From Perlucidibaca wandonensis (GTDB lineage Bacteria > Pseudomonadota > Gammaproteobacteria > Pseudomonadales > Moraxellaceae): 64,000 bases of DNA. Shown in pieces: positions 25,450 to 34,517 of this stretch. Location: the NCBI RefSeq assembly GCF_042677145.1, contig NZ_JBHTIT010000001.1, positions 744,001 through 808,000 of the forward strand, read 5' to 3'. Position numbers and translations under genes: made by a program. A model generated the notes under the pieces. It was not told the DNA's origin and did no database searches. It worked only from the letters and a program-made list of their open reading frames with translations. Position 1 is the first letter of the stretch. Each line of letters begins with the position of its first letter.

Positions 25450-26133
25450 GTGAAAATCTTAATCGCTGTAAGCGCGTTGCTAATGGCCGTTGTTAGCACG
25501 GGCTGTAGCCAAAACTTTTTGGCTAAGCCCGGCGAAACCGAGTGGGCGCCAGCAAGTCCAACGCCGGCACAGCCAGCTGCGGCAACTGCCGGTGCGATTT
25601 TCCAAGCCAACCACAACTTAAATCTATTCCTTGATCATCGTGCTCGCCAAGTCGGCGACACGCTGACTATTGCTCTCGTTGAGCGTACTGAGGCGAGTAA
25701 ACAAGCCAGTACAGATACCGATCGCAGTACCAATATTGAGATGTTGCCGCCGAGCATTCTCGGTGGCCCAGTCACGATTAATGGACGCCAAATTCTTTCT
25801 ACTGATATCAGTGCCAGTTCTGATTTCGCAGGGCAGGGCAAAAGCAGCCAAAGCAACCGCCTCAGCGGCAATATCACAGTCACCGTCTACGAAGTGTTGG
25901 CCAATGGCAACTTACGCGTTCGTGGCGAGAAATGGCTAACGCTGAACCAGGGCCAAGAATTTATTCGCGTCTCCGGCACCATTCGCCCAGTCGATTTAGC
26001 ACCAGATAACTCAGTACCTTCCTACAAACTTGCCGATGCTCGCATTACCTATAGCGGCACTGGCGTGATTGATGAAGCTAACTCGATGGGCTGGTTGGCA
26101 CGATTATTCCAATCAGTACTGTCACCCCTGTGA
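25450..26133 (+). CDS. flgH: Flagellar L-ring lipoprotein FlgH
   Basis: Outer-membrane L-ring subunit. The GTG at 25450 lies seven bases after AGGAG; the GTG at 25444 is too close. The 227-residue protein has a lipoprotein signal ending VVSTGC (Cys at 19), then the FlgH core (LFLDHRARQVGDTLTIALVE; GNLRVRGEKWLTLNQGQEFI) and the ending DEANSMGWLARLFQSVLSPL. Confidence 0.95.
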   Translation: MKILIAVSALLMAVVSTGCSQNFLAKPGETEWAPASPTPAQPAAATAGAIFQANHNLNLFLDHRARQVGDTLTIALVERTEASKQASTDTDRSTNIEMLPPSILGGPVTINGRQILSTDISASSDFAGQGKSSQSNRLSGNITVTVYEVLANGNLRVRGEKWLTLNQGQEFIRVSGTIRPVDLAPDNSVPSYKLADARITYSGTGVIDEANSMGWLARLFQSVLSPL

Positions 26134-26143
26134 GGAATTTGCC

Positions 26144-27247
26144 ATGAACCTGCTAAAAGCCGCTTTTATCGCCACATTACTGACACTGCCGCTAGTTGCT
26201 CAGGCTGATCGTGTCAAAGATTTGGCATCAGTTGCCGGTGTGCGTGAAAACCAGCTCGTGGGTTATGGCTTAGTCGTTGGCTTAAATGGCACTGGTGATC
26301 AAACCAGTCAAACACCATTCACCGTGCAAAGCATTCGCAATATGCTCAGCCGCTTCGGTATTCAGGTGCCTGATAGTGTTAATCCGCAGCTGAAAAACGT
26401 GGCGGCGGTAACGGTACATGCCAGCTTGCCAGCATTTTCAAAGCCTGGCCAAACTCTAGACATCACCGTGTCATCGATTGGTAATGCCGGCAGCTTGCGC
26501 GGTGGCAGCTTATTAATGACGCCATTGCTCGGTGCCGACAACCAAGTCTATGCCATGGCACAAGGTAGCTTACTGGTCGGTGGCTTAGGCGTGTCCGGTG
26601 CCGATGGCTCAAAAGTCACCATTAACGTACCTAGCGTAGGCCGTATCCCTAATGGCGCGACAGTGGAGCGTGCTGCACCTAGTAGCTTTGCGAATAACGG
26701 CATCATTCAGCTCAATTTACGTAGCCCAGACTTCACCACAGCCAAGCATGTTGCTGAAACAATTAATGGCCAATTTGGCGCCGATACCGCGCGCGCATTG
26801 GATTCGGTGAGTGTGCAGATTGTTGGCCCGATGGAAAGTAACCAACAAGTCAGCTTTATCTCCTTGCTGGAAAATCTTGAAGTCACACCGGGCGCGCCAT
26901 CGGCTCGTGTGGTGATTAACTCTCGCACAGGCACCATTGTCATCGGTGGCAATGTTCGTGCCTTGCCCGCAGCGGTAACTCATGGCTCTTTAACGGTGAC
27001 GATTAATGAGAAGCCGCAAGTCAGCCAGCCAGCACCATTCTCGCAAGGCCAGACAGTGGTAACGCCTAACTCCGGCATTGCCGTTGATCAAAACAAACCG
27101 CGTATGTTTGCTTTGGATCTTGGTGTCACGCTCGATGACATCGTTAAGTCGATCAATGCGGTTGGTGCATCGCCCGCCGATCTGGTAGCCATTTTAGAAG
27201 CCTTGAGCCAAGCCGGTGCCTTGCGCGCCGAGCTCATTGTTATCTAA
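26144..27247 (+). CDS. flgI: Flagellar P-ring protein FlgI
   Basis: Periplasmic P-ring subunit, 367 residues with a cleavable signal (ending PLVAQADR, cut near residue 20) and the FlgI start RVKDLASVAGVRENQLVGYG. C-terminus VAILEALSQAGALRAELIVI is typical. Start follows GAGGAATTTGCC. FlgA is its chaperone. Confidence 0.97.
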   Translation: MNLLKAAFIATLLTLPLVAQADRVKDLASVAGVRENQLVGYGLVVGLNGTGDQTSQTPFTVQSIRNMLSRFGIQVPDSVNPQLKNVAAVTVHASLPAFSKPGQTLDITVSSIGNAGSLRGGSLLMTPLLGADNQVYAMAQGSLLVGGLGVSGADGSKVTINVPSVGRIPNGATVERAAPSSFANNGIIQLNLRSPDFTTAKHVAETINGQFGADTARALDSVSVQIVGPMESNQQVSFISLLENLEVTPGAPSARVVINSRTGTIVIGGNVRALPAAVTHGSLTVTINEKPQVSQPAPFSQGQTVVTPNSGIAVDQNKPRMFALDLGVTLDDIVKSINAVGASPADLVAILEALSQAGALRAELIVI

Positions 27248-27274
27248 CGGCGGGCAACGAGCCGGAGATACGTC

Positions 27275-27646
27275 ATGACGGGACCAGTTAGCAACTACCA
27301 CGGTTACAGCGACCTTGCCGCTCTGAAAAAAGAAGCGGCCGAGTCACCACAAGACGCCATCATGCCGGTGGCGCGCCAGTTTGAATCTGTGTTTTTACAA
27401 ATGATGTTGAAAAGCATGCGCGAAACCGTGGGCGAAGGTGGCCTATTCGATAACGAAAGCATGAAAACCTATCAGGGCATGTTCGATAACCAGCTCGCCT
27501 TAAGTCTTTCGCAACAGGGTGGCATAGGTCTTGCAGATTCTATTGCGAAGCAGCTGGCACCAGAGGGCAGCGCCTTACAAGGCCGCCTCCATAGCCAGTC
27601 CGCGCAAGCAGCGGCAGCCGTAAAGGCTCCAAGGGATGAATCATGA
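27275..27646 (+). CDS. flgJ: Rod-binding protein FlgJ, short form without muramidase domain
   Basis: Rod cap/scaffold. Only 123 residues, covering the N-terminal rod-binding domain (ARQFESVFLQMMLKSMRET, NQLALSLSQQGGIGLADSI). Beta- and gammaproteobacterial FlgJ proteins generally have about 300 residues with a C-terminal peptidoglycan hydrolase; that domain is missing and the next gene, flgK, starts within the last four bases. Short FlgJ proteins are known in other groups, where a separate hydrolase works with them. No such hydrolase gene is in the window. Confidence 0.93.
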   Translation: MTGPVSNYHGYSDLAALKKEAAESPQDAIMPVARQFESVFLQMMLKSMRETVGEGGLFDNESMKTYQGMFDNQLALSLSQQGGIGLADSIAKQLAPEGSALQGRLHSQSAQAAAAVKAPRDES

Positions 27647-29277
27647 CCGACATGCTAGGTAGTGCGCTATCAGGCTTAACAGCCTATCAACGCGCCTTGT
27701 CTACCACCAGCCACAATATTGCTAACGCGAATACGGATGGCTATAGCCGGCAAACGGTGTCGCTGTCGTCGCGCACGCCAGAGCAGCTCGGCTCACTCAC
27801 ATTAGGCTCAGGCGTACAGCTCTCTAGTGTGCAGCGCGCCTATGATCAATATGCAGTGACGCAGCAGCGCTCTACAACGGCCAGCTATAACCAGCAGCAA
27901 ACACTGCATGCGTTATCGAGCCGTATGGACAATTTACTCTCCGATAGCGAGCAAGGTTTGTCGCCAGCGCTATCGAAGTTTTATGACAGTATTCAAGCGG
28001 CTAGTACCGATCCATCATCACTAGCGGCGCGCCGTGAACTACTGGCGAATGGTTCAACCTTAGCCGCAAGGTTCCAAGGCATAGATAACGAATTTGCCGG
28101 CATCAATGAAGAAATCAACAATCGTATTTCGGCATCGGTCAATGAAGTGAATGGTCTCAGCAAGCGCATCGCTGACTTAAACATGACCATTAGCCGCACG
28201 GTAGGACAGGGTGGCCAACCCAATGACTTACTCGATCAGCGTGACGCTGCACTGCTAGAGCTTAATCAAATCGTGCGTGTGAGCACATTGGAGCAAAAAG
28301 ACGGCTCGATGAGTGTCTTTGTTGGCAATGGCCAACCCTTAGTGCTCGGCTCAAAGCCAAATACACTGCAAGTCACTACTAATCGCTTTGACCCTACACG
28401 AGCAGAAATCAGTTTCGCTGGTCAAGGTGAGATCAGTGGCTCCATAGAGGGTGGTTCGCTCGGTGGTGCCATGGCCTTTCGTGACGATGTTCTGACGCCG
28501 GCACGCAATCAGCTTGGCTTACTCGCCAATCAAATGGCGTCTGCTTTTAATGAGCAGCATGCCCAAGGCACTGACTTACGTGGTGATGTTGGTGGTGACT
28601 TTTTCAGTATTGCCGCTATTGAGCCGCAGGTATCACGTAACAACACGGGTAATGCCACGCTAGCAGTCACCGTGTCGGACTCTTTTGCTTTAACAGGCGA
28701 TGCCTATGTCTTGCGCCAAACTGACACCGGCTGGCAACTTCGCAACGACGTCAATAACCAAGTCATTAGTTTGACGGGTGATGGTAGCGCCGCTAATCCA
28801 CTGAGTGCGCAAGGCTTCTCTATGGTGGTGAGTGGCAATGCTGCTACGAATGATGAGTTTCTTATTACACCAACTGGTCTGTCAGCGAGATCTGTTGCTG
28901 TCGCCATTACCGATCCGGCAAAAATTGCTGCTGCCGGCAATGACGCCAGCGCAGGCCCAGGTGACAACCGCAATATGCTTGCCATGGCTGGTTTAGAAAG
29001 TAGAAAAATACTCACTAATGGCAGTGCAACACTCAGCGATGGTGTGCAGGCCATGCTGGGTAAGGTGGCTGCTACTACTCGTAGTGCTCAAGTTGGTGCT
29101 GCGTCGCAAGGAACACTGCTAGCACAAGCTACGGCAAGGCGTGATGAAGTCAGCGGCGTCAACTTAGATGAGGAGGCCGCCAACTTGCTGCGTTTTCAAC
29201 AGGCCTACCAAGCATCAGCACAAGTCGCCAGCGTAGCTAACTCACTATTTCAAACCATGATTAATGCCTTTCGCTAA
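27643..29277 (+). CDS. flgK: Hook-filament junction protein FlgK (HAP1)
   Basis: First junction protein, exported with the FlgN chaperone. 544 residues: N-terminal SALSGLTAYQRALSTTSHNI and NANTDGYSRQTVSL, variable middle, C-terminal GVNLDEEAANLLRFQQAYQA. Overlaps flgJ by four bases (ATGA). Confidence 0.96.
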   Translation: MTDMLGSALSGLTAYQRALSTTSHNIANANTDGYSRQTVSLSSRTPEQLGSLTLGSGVQLSSVQRAYDQYAVTQQRSTTASYNQQQTLHALSSRMDNLLSDSEQGLSPALSKFYDSIQAASTDPSSLAARRELLANGSTLAARFQGIDNEFAGINEEINNRISASVNEVNGLSKRIADLNMTISRTVGQGGQPNDLLDQRDAALLELNQIVRVSTLEQKDGSMSVFVGNGQPLVLGSKPNTLQVTTNRFDPTRAEISFAGQGEISGSIEGGSLGGAMAFRDDVLTPARNQLGLLANQMASAFNEQHAQGTDLRGDVGGDFFSIAAIEPQVSRNNTGNATLAVTVSDSFALTGDAYVLRQTDTGWQLRNDVNNQVISLTGDGSAANPLSAQGFSMVVSGNAATNDEFLITPTGLSARSVAVAITDPAKIAAAGNDASAGPGDNRNMLAMAGLESRKILTNGSATLSDGVQAMLGKVAATTRSAQVGAASQGTLLAQATARRDEVSGVNLDEEAANLLRFQQAYQASAQVASVANSLFQTMINAFR

Positions 29278-29299
29278 GGCGTGAGCGTGGAGGCTTAAG

Positions 29300-30319
29300 A
29301 TGCGTATTTCAACTCAGCAAATTTACCGTCAGTCCATTAGCGGCATGATGAATCAGCAGCTAGAACTTACAAAAACTCAGCAGCAGGTTTCTACGGGCAA
29401 ACGTTTTCAAACGGCGTCGGAAGACCCAATCGCTGCTCAGCAAAGTCTGACTATGCAGCGTAGCCTCGATCGCTTAGCGCAATTCGACAAACAGGCGGTA
29501 TTGGTCGATGGCCGTTTGCGTGAAGAAGAAAACGCGGTGACTAGCAGCGTAGACATATTGCAACGTGTACGAGAGCTAGTTGTTGCTGCCAATAACGGCA
29601 CGCAAAGCAACGAAAGTCGTGCCGCCACGGCCGCTGAAATTCGCGAGCAAGTAAAGTCTTTGATGCAACTGGCCAATAGCCAAGATGGTAATGGCCACTA
29701 CCTATTCGGTGGTTATCAAGACGATAAAGTGCCTTATAGCTTTGATGCAGCCACGCAGCAAGTGCAAACCAATACTCATGCTGGCCAGCGTTTAGTAACG
29801 ATTGGTCCAGGCCGCCAAGTTGCCGATGGTGACACCGGCGCGGCTGTTTTTCAGCAGGTACCGGCTAGTGCCACAGACCCTGCCGCCGGCAATATCGATT
29901 TATTCAAGGCGCTGAGTCAGATTGCTGCCGCTTTGGAGACTCCGCGTACTGGAGGTCAAGAACCGATTTTACCACCTGTTGTGCCTGCTGACCCCACAGC
30001 CCCATATGACTTGAGCGATAGCACCACCACAGTGGATGGCTTGAACGGCGTGCTATCTAAAGCTTTAGTGGTCTTAGATCGTGGCCTTGGTCATTTGAGT
30101 GATGTCCGCACTGGAATAGGTGTGCGACTGAATCAAATCGAGCAGCAAACTGAAACTAACGCCAGTAGCAGCTTGCAGCTAACAGCTCTGAAGTCTGATA
30201 ACGAAGATATAGATATTGCCGAAGCCTATAGCAAATTATCTTTGCAACTCAGTGGCTTACAGGCTGCACAGAAAGCTTATGTGCAAGTTCAAGGGCTTTC
30301 GCTGTTCAACTATTTGTAA
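29300..30319 (+). CDS. flgL: Hook-filament junction protein FlgL (HAP3)
   Basis: Second junction protein between hook and filament. 339 residues with flagellin-like ends: N-terminal MRISTQQIYRQSISGMMNQQ and QQVSTGKRFQTASEDP, C-terminal EDIDIAEAYSKLSLQLSGLQ. Start after GGAGGCTTAAG. Last gene of the flg operon; no clear terminator follows. Confidence 0.96.
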   Translation: MRISTQQIYRQSISGMMNQQLELTKTQQQVSTGKRFQTASEDPIAAQQSLTMQRSLDRLAQFDKQAVLVDGRLREEENAVTSSVDILQRVRELVVAANNGTQSNESRAATAAEIREQVKSLMQLANSQDGNGHYLFGGYQDDKVPYSFDAATQQVQTNTHAGQRLVTIGPGRQVADGDTGAAVFQQVPASATDPAAGNIDLFKALSQIAAALETPRTGGQEPILPPVVPADPTAPYDLSDSTTTVDGLNGVLSKALVVLDRGLGHLSDVRTGIGVRLNQIEQQTETNASSSLQLTALKSDNEDIDIAEAYSKLSLQLSGLQAAQKAYVQVQGLSLFNYL

Positions 30320-30357
30320 GTCTATGCTGGCATTTGTGGTGGAAGTGTAAAAAGCCC

Positions 30358-30384
30358 TCAAGTCTCCAGCAAACAGTTCGATAT
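30358..30384 (+). promoter_or_regulatory. Sigma-28 promoter for flagellin
   Basis: TCAAGTCT, 11 bases, TTCGATAT. The -35 is one mismatch from TCAAGTTT and the -10 keeps the CGATA core. It lies 72 bases before fliC. Confidence 0.75.
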
Positions 30385-30456
30385 CTAGTGTGTCCGCGAT
30401 ACAAAGCCATTTAGGCAGAGGTCGCTTAGTTACCAACGGTAAAACGGAGAATCATC

Positions 30457-31605
30457 ATGGCCTTGTCCATTAACACCAACGTGGCATCCCTGAACGCTCA
30501 ACGTAACCTGAGCACTTCACAATCCAAAATGTCTGAATCGCTGCAGAAATTATCCACCGGTATGCGTATCAATAGCGCTAAAGATGACTCAGCTGGCCTG
30601 GCCATCTCCGAGCGTATGACTTCGCAAATCCGTGGTTTGAACGTTGCTGTGCGTAACGCCAACGATGGCATTTCGCTAGCTCAAACTGCTGAAGGCGCAT
30701 TGAGTGAAGTTGGCAACAACTTACAGCGTATGCGTGAATTGGCTGTGCAGTCATCTAACGGTACTAACTCACAAGTTGACCGTGATGCGTTGAATGCTGA
30801 GTTCAATCAGCTGAAAGATGAAATCCAGCGTGTAGGCGAGCAAACTAGCTTCAACGGCACCAAATTGCTAGATGGTTCATTCGCTGGTGTTCAGTTCCAG
30901 GTTGGCGCTAATGCGGGTGAAACAATCGGCATTAATTCCATTGCTAACGTTCAAACTGCAGCACTTGGTGGTTCGTTAACTCGCACATCGGCAAATGTTA
31001 ACGCAACCTCTTTAACAAGCTTTGCTACAGCAATTCCTGCTGGTGGCTTCACTGTTAATGGCACCGATATTGGCGCTGTTGCTGCTGCGGGCAATGCTCA
31101 AGAACGTGCCGCTCAAATGGCCGAAGCGATCAACCGCGTATCGTCACAAACTGGAGTTGGCGCATCGTACGATCAAACCACTGGTGATTTAACCTTGACT
31201 AGCGCATCTGCAATCACCATTGCTGGCGCAAGTGGCACAGTACCAATTGCTGGTTTTGCAGCTGGCGCCGTCGGTGCAGCAACAACTACAACGGGTATTG
31301 CTTCATTGAGTCTGTCGAGCTTCACCAACTCACAACAGTCATTGGCTCACTTAGACCAAGCCATTGCATCTGTGAACACATCACGTGGCGACTTGGGTGC
31401 TGTGCAAAACCGCTTCAGCTCAACCATTGCCAACTTGCAAACCACATCTGAAAACCTGTCGGCATCACGCGGCCGCATCCAAGACACAGACTTCGCTGCC
31501 GAAACAGCCAATCTGTCGAAAGGTCAGATTCTGCAACAAGCCGGTGTGGCCATGCTGTCACAAGCTAACCAGCTGCCACAAACTGTTCTCAGCCTGCTTC
31601 GTTAA
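30457..31605 (+). CDS. fliC: Flagellin
   Basis: Filament subunit; the only flagellin in the window. 382 residues: conserved N-terminal D0/D1 region (about 1-165), a shortened variable middle (about 170-285), and C-terminal D1/D0 region ending QANQLPQTVLSLLR. The D1 stretch LQRMRELAVQSSNGTNS closely resembles enterobacterial flagellins and keeps the arginine of the TLR5-recognised surface. Start follows CGGAGAATCATC. Promoted by sigma-28 and followed by a strong hairpin terminator. Confidence 0.97.
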   Translation: MALSINTNVASLNAQRNLSTSQSKMSESLQKLSTGMRINSAKDDSAGLAISERMTSQIRGLNVAVRNANDGISLAQTAEGALSEVGNNLQRMRELAVQSSNGTNSQVDRDALNAEFNQLKDEIQRVGEQTSFNGTKLLDGSFAGVQFQVGANAGETIGINSIANVQTAALGGSLTRTSANVNATSLTSFATAIPAGGFTVNGTDIGAVAAAGNAQERAAQMAEAINRVSSQTGVGASYDQTTGDLTLTSASAITIAGASGTVPIAGFAAGAVGAATTTTGIASLSLSSFTNSQQSLAHLDQAIASVNTSRGDLGAVQNRFSSTIANLQTTSENLSASRGRIQDTDFAAETANLSKGQILQQAGVAMLSQANQLPQTVLSLLR

Positions 31606-31658
31606 GGTTGAGCGTCACTGCCGAGCCTTGACGGTTTGGCAGATTGACCAAGCAATAA

Positions 31659-31696
31659 GGCAGCTGGCCATGTGGTCGGCTGCCTCTTTGTCGTTT
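31659..31696 (+). terminator. Intrinsic terminator after flagellin gene
   Basis: Stem GGCAGC/GCTGCC (31659-31664 with 31679-31684), extended inward by further pairs with G-U wobbles, followed by the T-rich tract TCTTTGTCGTTT. It sits 54 bases after the fliC stop and before flaG. Confidence 0.78.
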
Positions 31697-31722
31697 AACT
31701 AGCGTCGACATGGAGACGTGCC

Positions 31723-32082
31723 ATGACAATTTCTAGTGTAGCAAATGCGTATACCCGAGCCGTTGATTCAACTATTGCTCGAGTCGTAACTGATGAAAGT
31801 CAAATTGTTGCTGATGCGGTGAATAACTCAGTGGTTGTAGAGCCAGCAGTGAGATCCAACTCTGAGCTGATACAGCCTGAGCAGTTAAAAGAATGGCAAG
31901 ACCAGCTGCTGACTCAGAGAAAACTAGAGTTCTCTATTGATGAAGATAGTGGCCGCAATGTTGTAAAGGTCATTGATAGTGACTCTGGCGATGTGATTCG
32001 GCAGTTTCCCAGTGAGGAAGTTTTGAAGCTATCTAGTGTAGCGAAGAGCGGTAAAGGCGGCTTATTTGCCGAAGAAGCTTAA
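31723..32082 (+). CDS. flaG: FlaG family protein
   Basis: FlaG affects filament length in some polar-flagellated bacteria. 119 residues; the first 60 are variable, and the conserved part runs from LEFSIDEDSGRNVVKVIDSD to DVIRQFPSEEVLKLS. Start follows GGAGACGTGCC. It lies between the flagellin terminator and the fliD promoter; no own promoter is obvious, so it may depend on read-through. Confidence 0.9.
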   Translation: MTISSVANAYTRAVDSTIARVVTDESQIVADAVNNSVVVEPAVRSNSELIQPEQLKEWQDQLLTQRKLEFSIDEDSGRNVVKVIDSDSGDVIRQFPSEEVLKLSSVAKSGKGGLFAEEA

Positions 32083-32087
32083 GTTTC

Positions 32088-32103
32088 TGGCATGACATTT
32101 GCT
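32088..32103 (+). promoter_or_regulatory. Sigma-54 promoter for fliD
   Basis: TGGCATGACATTTGCT begins six bases after the flaG stop, 90 bases before fliD. Only one position (T for C in TGGCAC) differs from the other sites in this window. Confidence 0.78.
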
Positions 32104-32192
32104 TTGCCTTACAGAGGCTTGCGTAACTGTTCTTTATTAAGCTTTGGTTAAGTGCCAACACTAGATGCAGCGAATTTGAGAAGGAGTAAGCC

Positions 32193-33611
32193 ATGCCAAC
32201 CATTACCAGTAGCGGTGCCAACGGAATAGATGTAAATAGCTTGGTATCACAGTTGGTTGCAGCTGAGCGCGCTGCGCCGGCGGCTCGAATTTCAAGTAAT
32301 GAGTCGAAGGCTCAGACCAAGCTCTCTGCTTTTGGTTCGCTACAGTCGAGTGTCGACACGTTTCGCCAAGCATTGGACAAGTTGAATAACAATGAAACGC
32401 TTAATGCACGTAGCACTAGTGTAGGTAAGCCTGATCAAGTCGCGGTAACAGCATCAACAAAAGCAGCCGCAGGCAGCTATCGTGTTTCAGTAGAAAGCTT
32501 GGCGCAAACCCATCAGGTTGCTAGTGCTGGATTTGCTGGTACTGGCGCTGCTGTCGGAGAGGGAAAGCTAACCTTTAGTAATGATAATGCGAGCTTTGCC
32601 GTCACCATCGATAGTAGCAATAACACACTGGCAGGCCTGCGCGATGCGATCAATTCAGCATCAGGTAATACCACTGTACGTGCATCAATTGTTCGTGCTG
32701 ACGATGGCGATCACTTAGTCATGACAAGCTTGCAAAGTGGTGTTGCGGGCGAATTGAGTGTTACTGCTTCGGATGCTAGCGGCAATCCTTTACCAGCGCT
32801 ACCTATTGGCGGGTTACTACCTGGAGATCCTGCAACACTTGCATCTTTTAGTTTTAGCGCTGGCAGCAGCACTAATGGCGCGACTGAAAAGCAGGCAGCT
32901 CAAGACGCTCAAATTATTGTCGATGGCTTTTCACGTAGCTCCAGCACTAATAGCTTCACTGATATCGTTGAAGGCGTCAGTTTTACAGCAATAAAAGCCG
33001 ATGCTGGCAATCCTTTTACGGTCAGTGTGACTGAAGACTCGAGCAGTGGTAAAAAACTGGTTGAAAGCTTTGTTGCCGCCTACAACACGCTGCAAAACTC
33101 ACTTCGTTCACTGACCAGCTATAACGCTACCAGTAAGCAAGCAGGCCAATTACAGGGCGATGCCACTACATTACGCTTGGCATCAGTGATTAGGAATGAG
33201 CTCAACACAGCAGTTGGCGGCGCGAGTGAGAATGCCGATACGCTCTCGGAATTAGGTATTACCACTGATGCCAAAACTGGTGCATTAAGCATCGATAACG
33301 AGCGTTTAGATGCTTTGCTAGTGAGCCAGCCTGACGCAATGGCGAAATTTTTTAGCGGTGATGATGGCTTTGCTGCACGTGTTGATACGGCGTTAAAAGG
33401 ATTTGCCGATAAAGACGGTTTGCTGGCAGCACGTAGTGAGGGTTTGCGGACGCAATTGAAGGGCTTATCAGTGCAGAGAGATGCCTTAGATTTCCGTATG
33501 GAAGGCATTGAGGCGCGCTATTCCAAGCAATTTAACGCGCTCGACACCTTGCTCACATCACTAAATGGTACGAGCTCATTTTTATCGGCTCAATTGTCTA
33601 GTTTGCTGTAA
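32193..33611 (+). CDS. fliD: Filament cap protein FliD (HAP2)
   Basis: Forms the cap under which flagellin polymerises. 472 residues with N-terminal SSGANGIDVNSLVSQLVAAE, central immunoglobulin-like domains and C-terminal coiled coil (RTQLKGLSVQRDALDFRMEG; YSKQFNALDTLLTSLN). Start after GAAGGAGTAAGCC. Followed by the chaperone genes fliS and fliT-like. Confidence 0.95.
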   Translation: MPTITSSGANGIDVNSLVSQLVAAERAAPAARISSNESKAQTKLSAFGSLQSSVDTFRQALDKLNNNETLNARSTSVGKPDQVAVTASTKAAAGSYRVSVESLAQTHQVASAGFAGTGAAVGEGKLTFSNDNASFAVTIDSSNNTLAGLRDAINSASGNTTVRASIVRADDGDHLVMTSLQSGVAGELSVTASDASGNPLPALPIGGLLPGDPATLASFSFSAGSSTNGATEKQAAQDAQIIVDGFSRSSSTNSFTDIVEGVSFTAIKADAGNPFTVSVTEDSSSGKKLVESFVAAYNTLQNSLRSLTSYNATSKQAGQLQGDATTLRLASVIRNELNTAVGGASENADTLSELGITTDAKTGALSIDNERLDALLVSQPDAMAKFFSGDDGFAARVDTALKGFADKDGLLAARSEGLRTQLKGLSVQRDALDFRMEGIEARYSKQFNALDTLLTSLNGTSSFLSAQLSSLL

Positions 33612-33629
33612 TTTTAGAGTGTTAAAGCC

Positions 33630-33656
33630 TAAAGATTTGGCCAAATTGGTCGTTAA
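33630..33656 (+). promoter_or_regulatory. Sigma-28 promoter for fliS group
   Basis: TAAAGATT, 11 bases, GTCGTTAA: one mismatch to the FliA -35 and two to its -10, with ideal spacing. It lies 48 bases before fliS. Confidence 0.72.
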
Positions 33657-33703
33657 TAATCGTAGCTAGCGCAGTTCTCTCGCGCCGTTTTTAGGAGACG
33701 ATA

Positions 33704-34153
33704 ATGACTTATGCCATGGCTCGTGCATCAAAGGCTTACGCCAATATTGGTGCTCAAACCAGTGTTGAGGCAGCCAGCCCGCACCGTTTAATTCAGCTGC
33801 TGTACGCCGGTGCGATTGATCGTATCTCGCGCGCACGCGGCCATATGCAGCGTAAAGATTACGCCGAAAAAGGGCAGTGCTTAAGCCGTGCTATCGATAT
33901 CATCGATAGCCTGCGAGCCAGCCTTGATAAGCGCCACGGCCATCCTTTAGCGGATAATTTAGAAAACCTATACGAATATATGGGCCGTCGCTTATTACTA
34001 GCCAGCAGCACCAATGACACTGCGCTATTAGACGAGGTTGGTGATTTGCTGAGTGAGTTAAAAGTTGCATGGGATAGCATTCCAAGCGACTTTCATCGTG
34101 GTGCGCCAGAGGTACTCGACGGCACACAACAAGCGCAATTGATGGGAGCGTAA
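33704..34153 (+). CDS. fliS: Flagellin export chaperone FliS
   Basis: Binds the C-terminus of flagellin and keeps it unfolded before export. 149 residues, four-helix bundle pattern with EAASPHRLIQLLYAGAIDRI and a conserved YMGRRLLLAS segment. Ribosome site TTAGGAGA. Two bases before the fliT-like gene. Confidence 0.95.
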   Translation: MTYAMARASKAYANIGAQTSVEAASPHRLIQLLYAGAIDRISRARGHMQRKDYAEKGQCLSRAIDIIDSLRASLDKRHGHPLADNLENLYEYMGRRLLLASSTNDTALLDEVGDLLSELKVAWDSIPSDFHRGAPEVLDGTQQAQLMGA

Positions 34154-34155
34154 TC

Positions 34156-34503
34156 ATGGCAATGTCCAATGTGTTGCCATTTCCAGTGCCTGTTCAGCGT
34201 CGCCCGACGTTGCAGTCCTTGCTGGATATGACGCATGACATGTTGGCGCTAGCTAAGCTTGGTGATTGGGATGGTGCGTTAAATCTACAATTGCAGCGCA
34301 GAGATGCCTTAGAGCTGTTCTTTGCTGACCTGCCACCAACGTTGTCAAAATTAGATATTGCCACCACGATCCGAGCCATTTTGCAGTTTGATACTGAGCT
34401 TACAGGTCATCTTCAGCACAGCCGGCAAACACTGATGAGTGAGGCTCGCAGTGTCCGCCAACAGCATAATGCTGCCGGTGCCTACTTGAGTTATTCAAGC
34501 TAA
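34156..34503 (+). CDS. fliT: FliT-like flagellar chaperone
   Basis: Probable export chaperone for FliD. 115 residues, helical, with the weakly conserved pattern LDMTHDMLALAKLGDWDGAL that fits FliT proteins (a helix with a W-x-x-A-L step after 'A..GDWD'). FliT is poorly conserved; the call leans on the place between fliS and the PilZ-like gene. A second in-frame ATG lies at 34162. Confidence 0.75.
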   Translation: MAMSNVLPFPVPVQRRPTLQSLLDMTHDMLALAKLGDWDGALNLQLQRRDALELFFADLPPTLSKLDIATTIRAILQFDTELTGHLQHSRQTLMSEARSVRQQHNAAGAYLSYSS

Positions 34504-34517
34504 CTCGCGAGACAATA

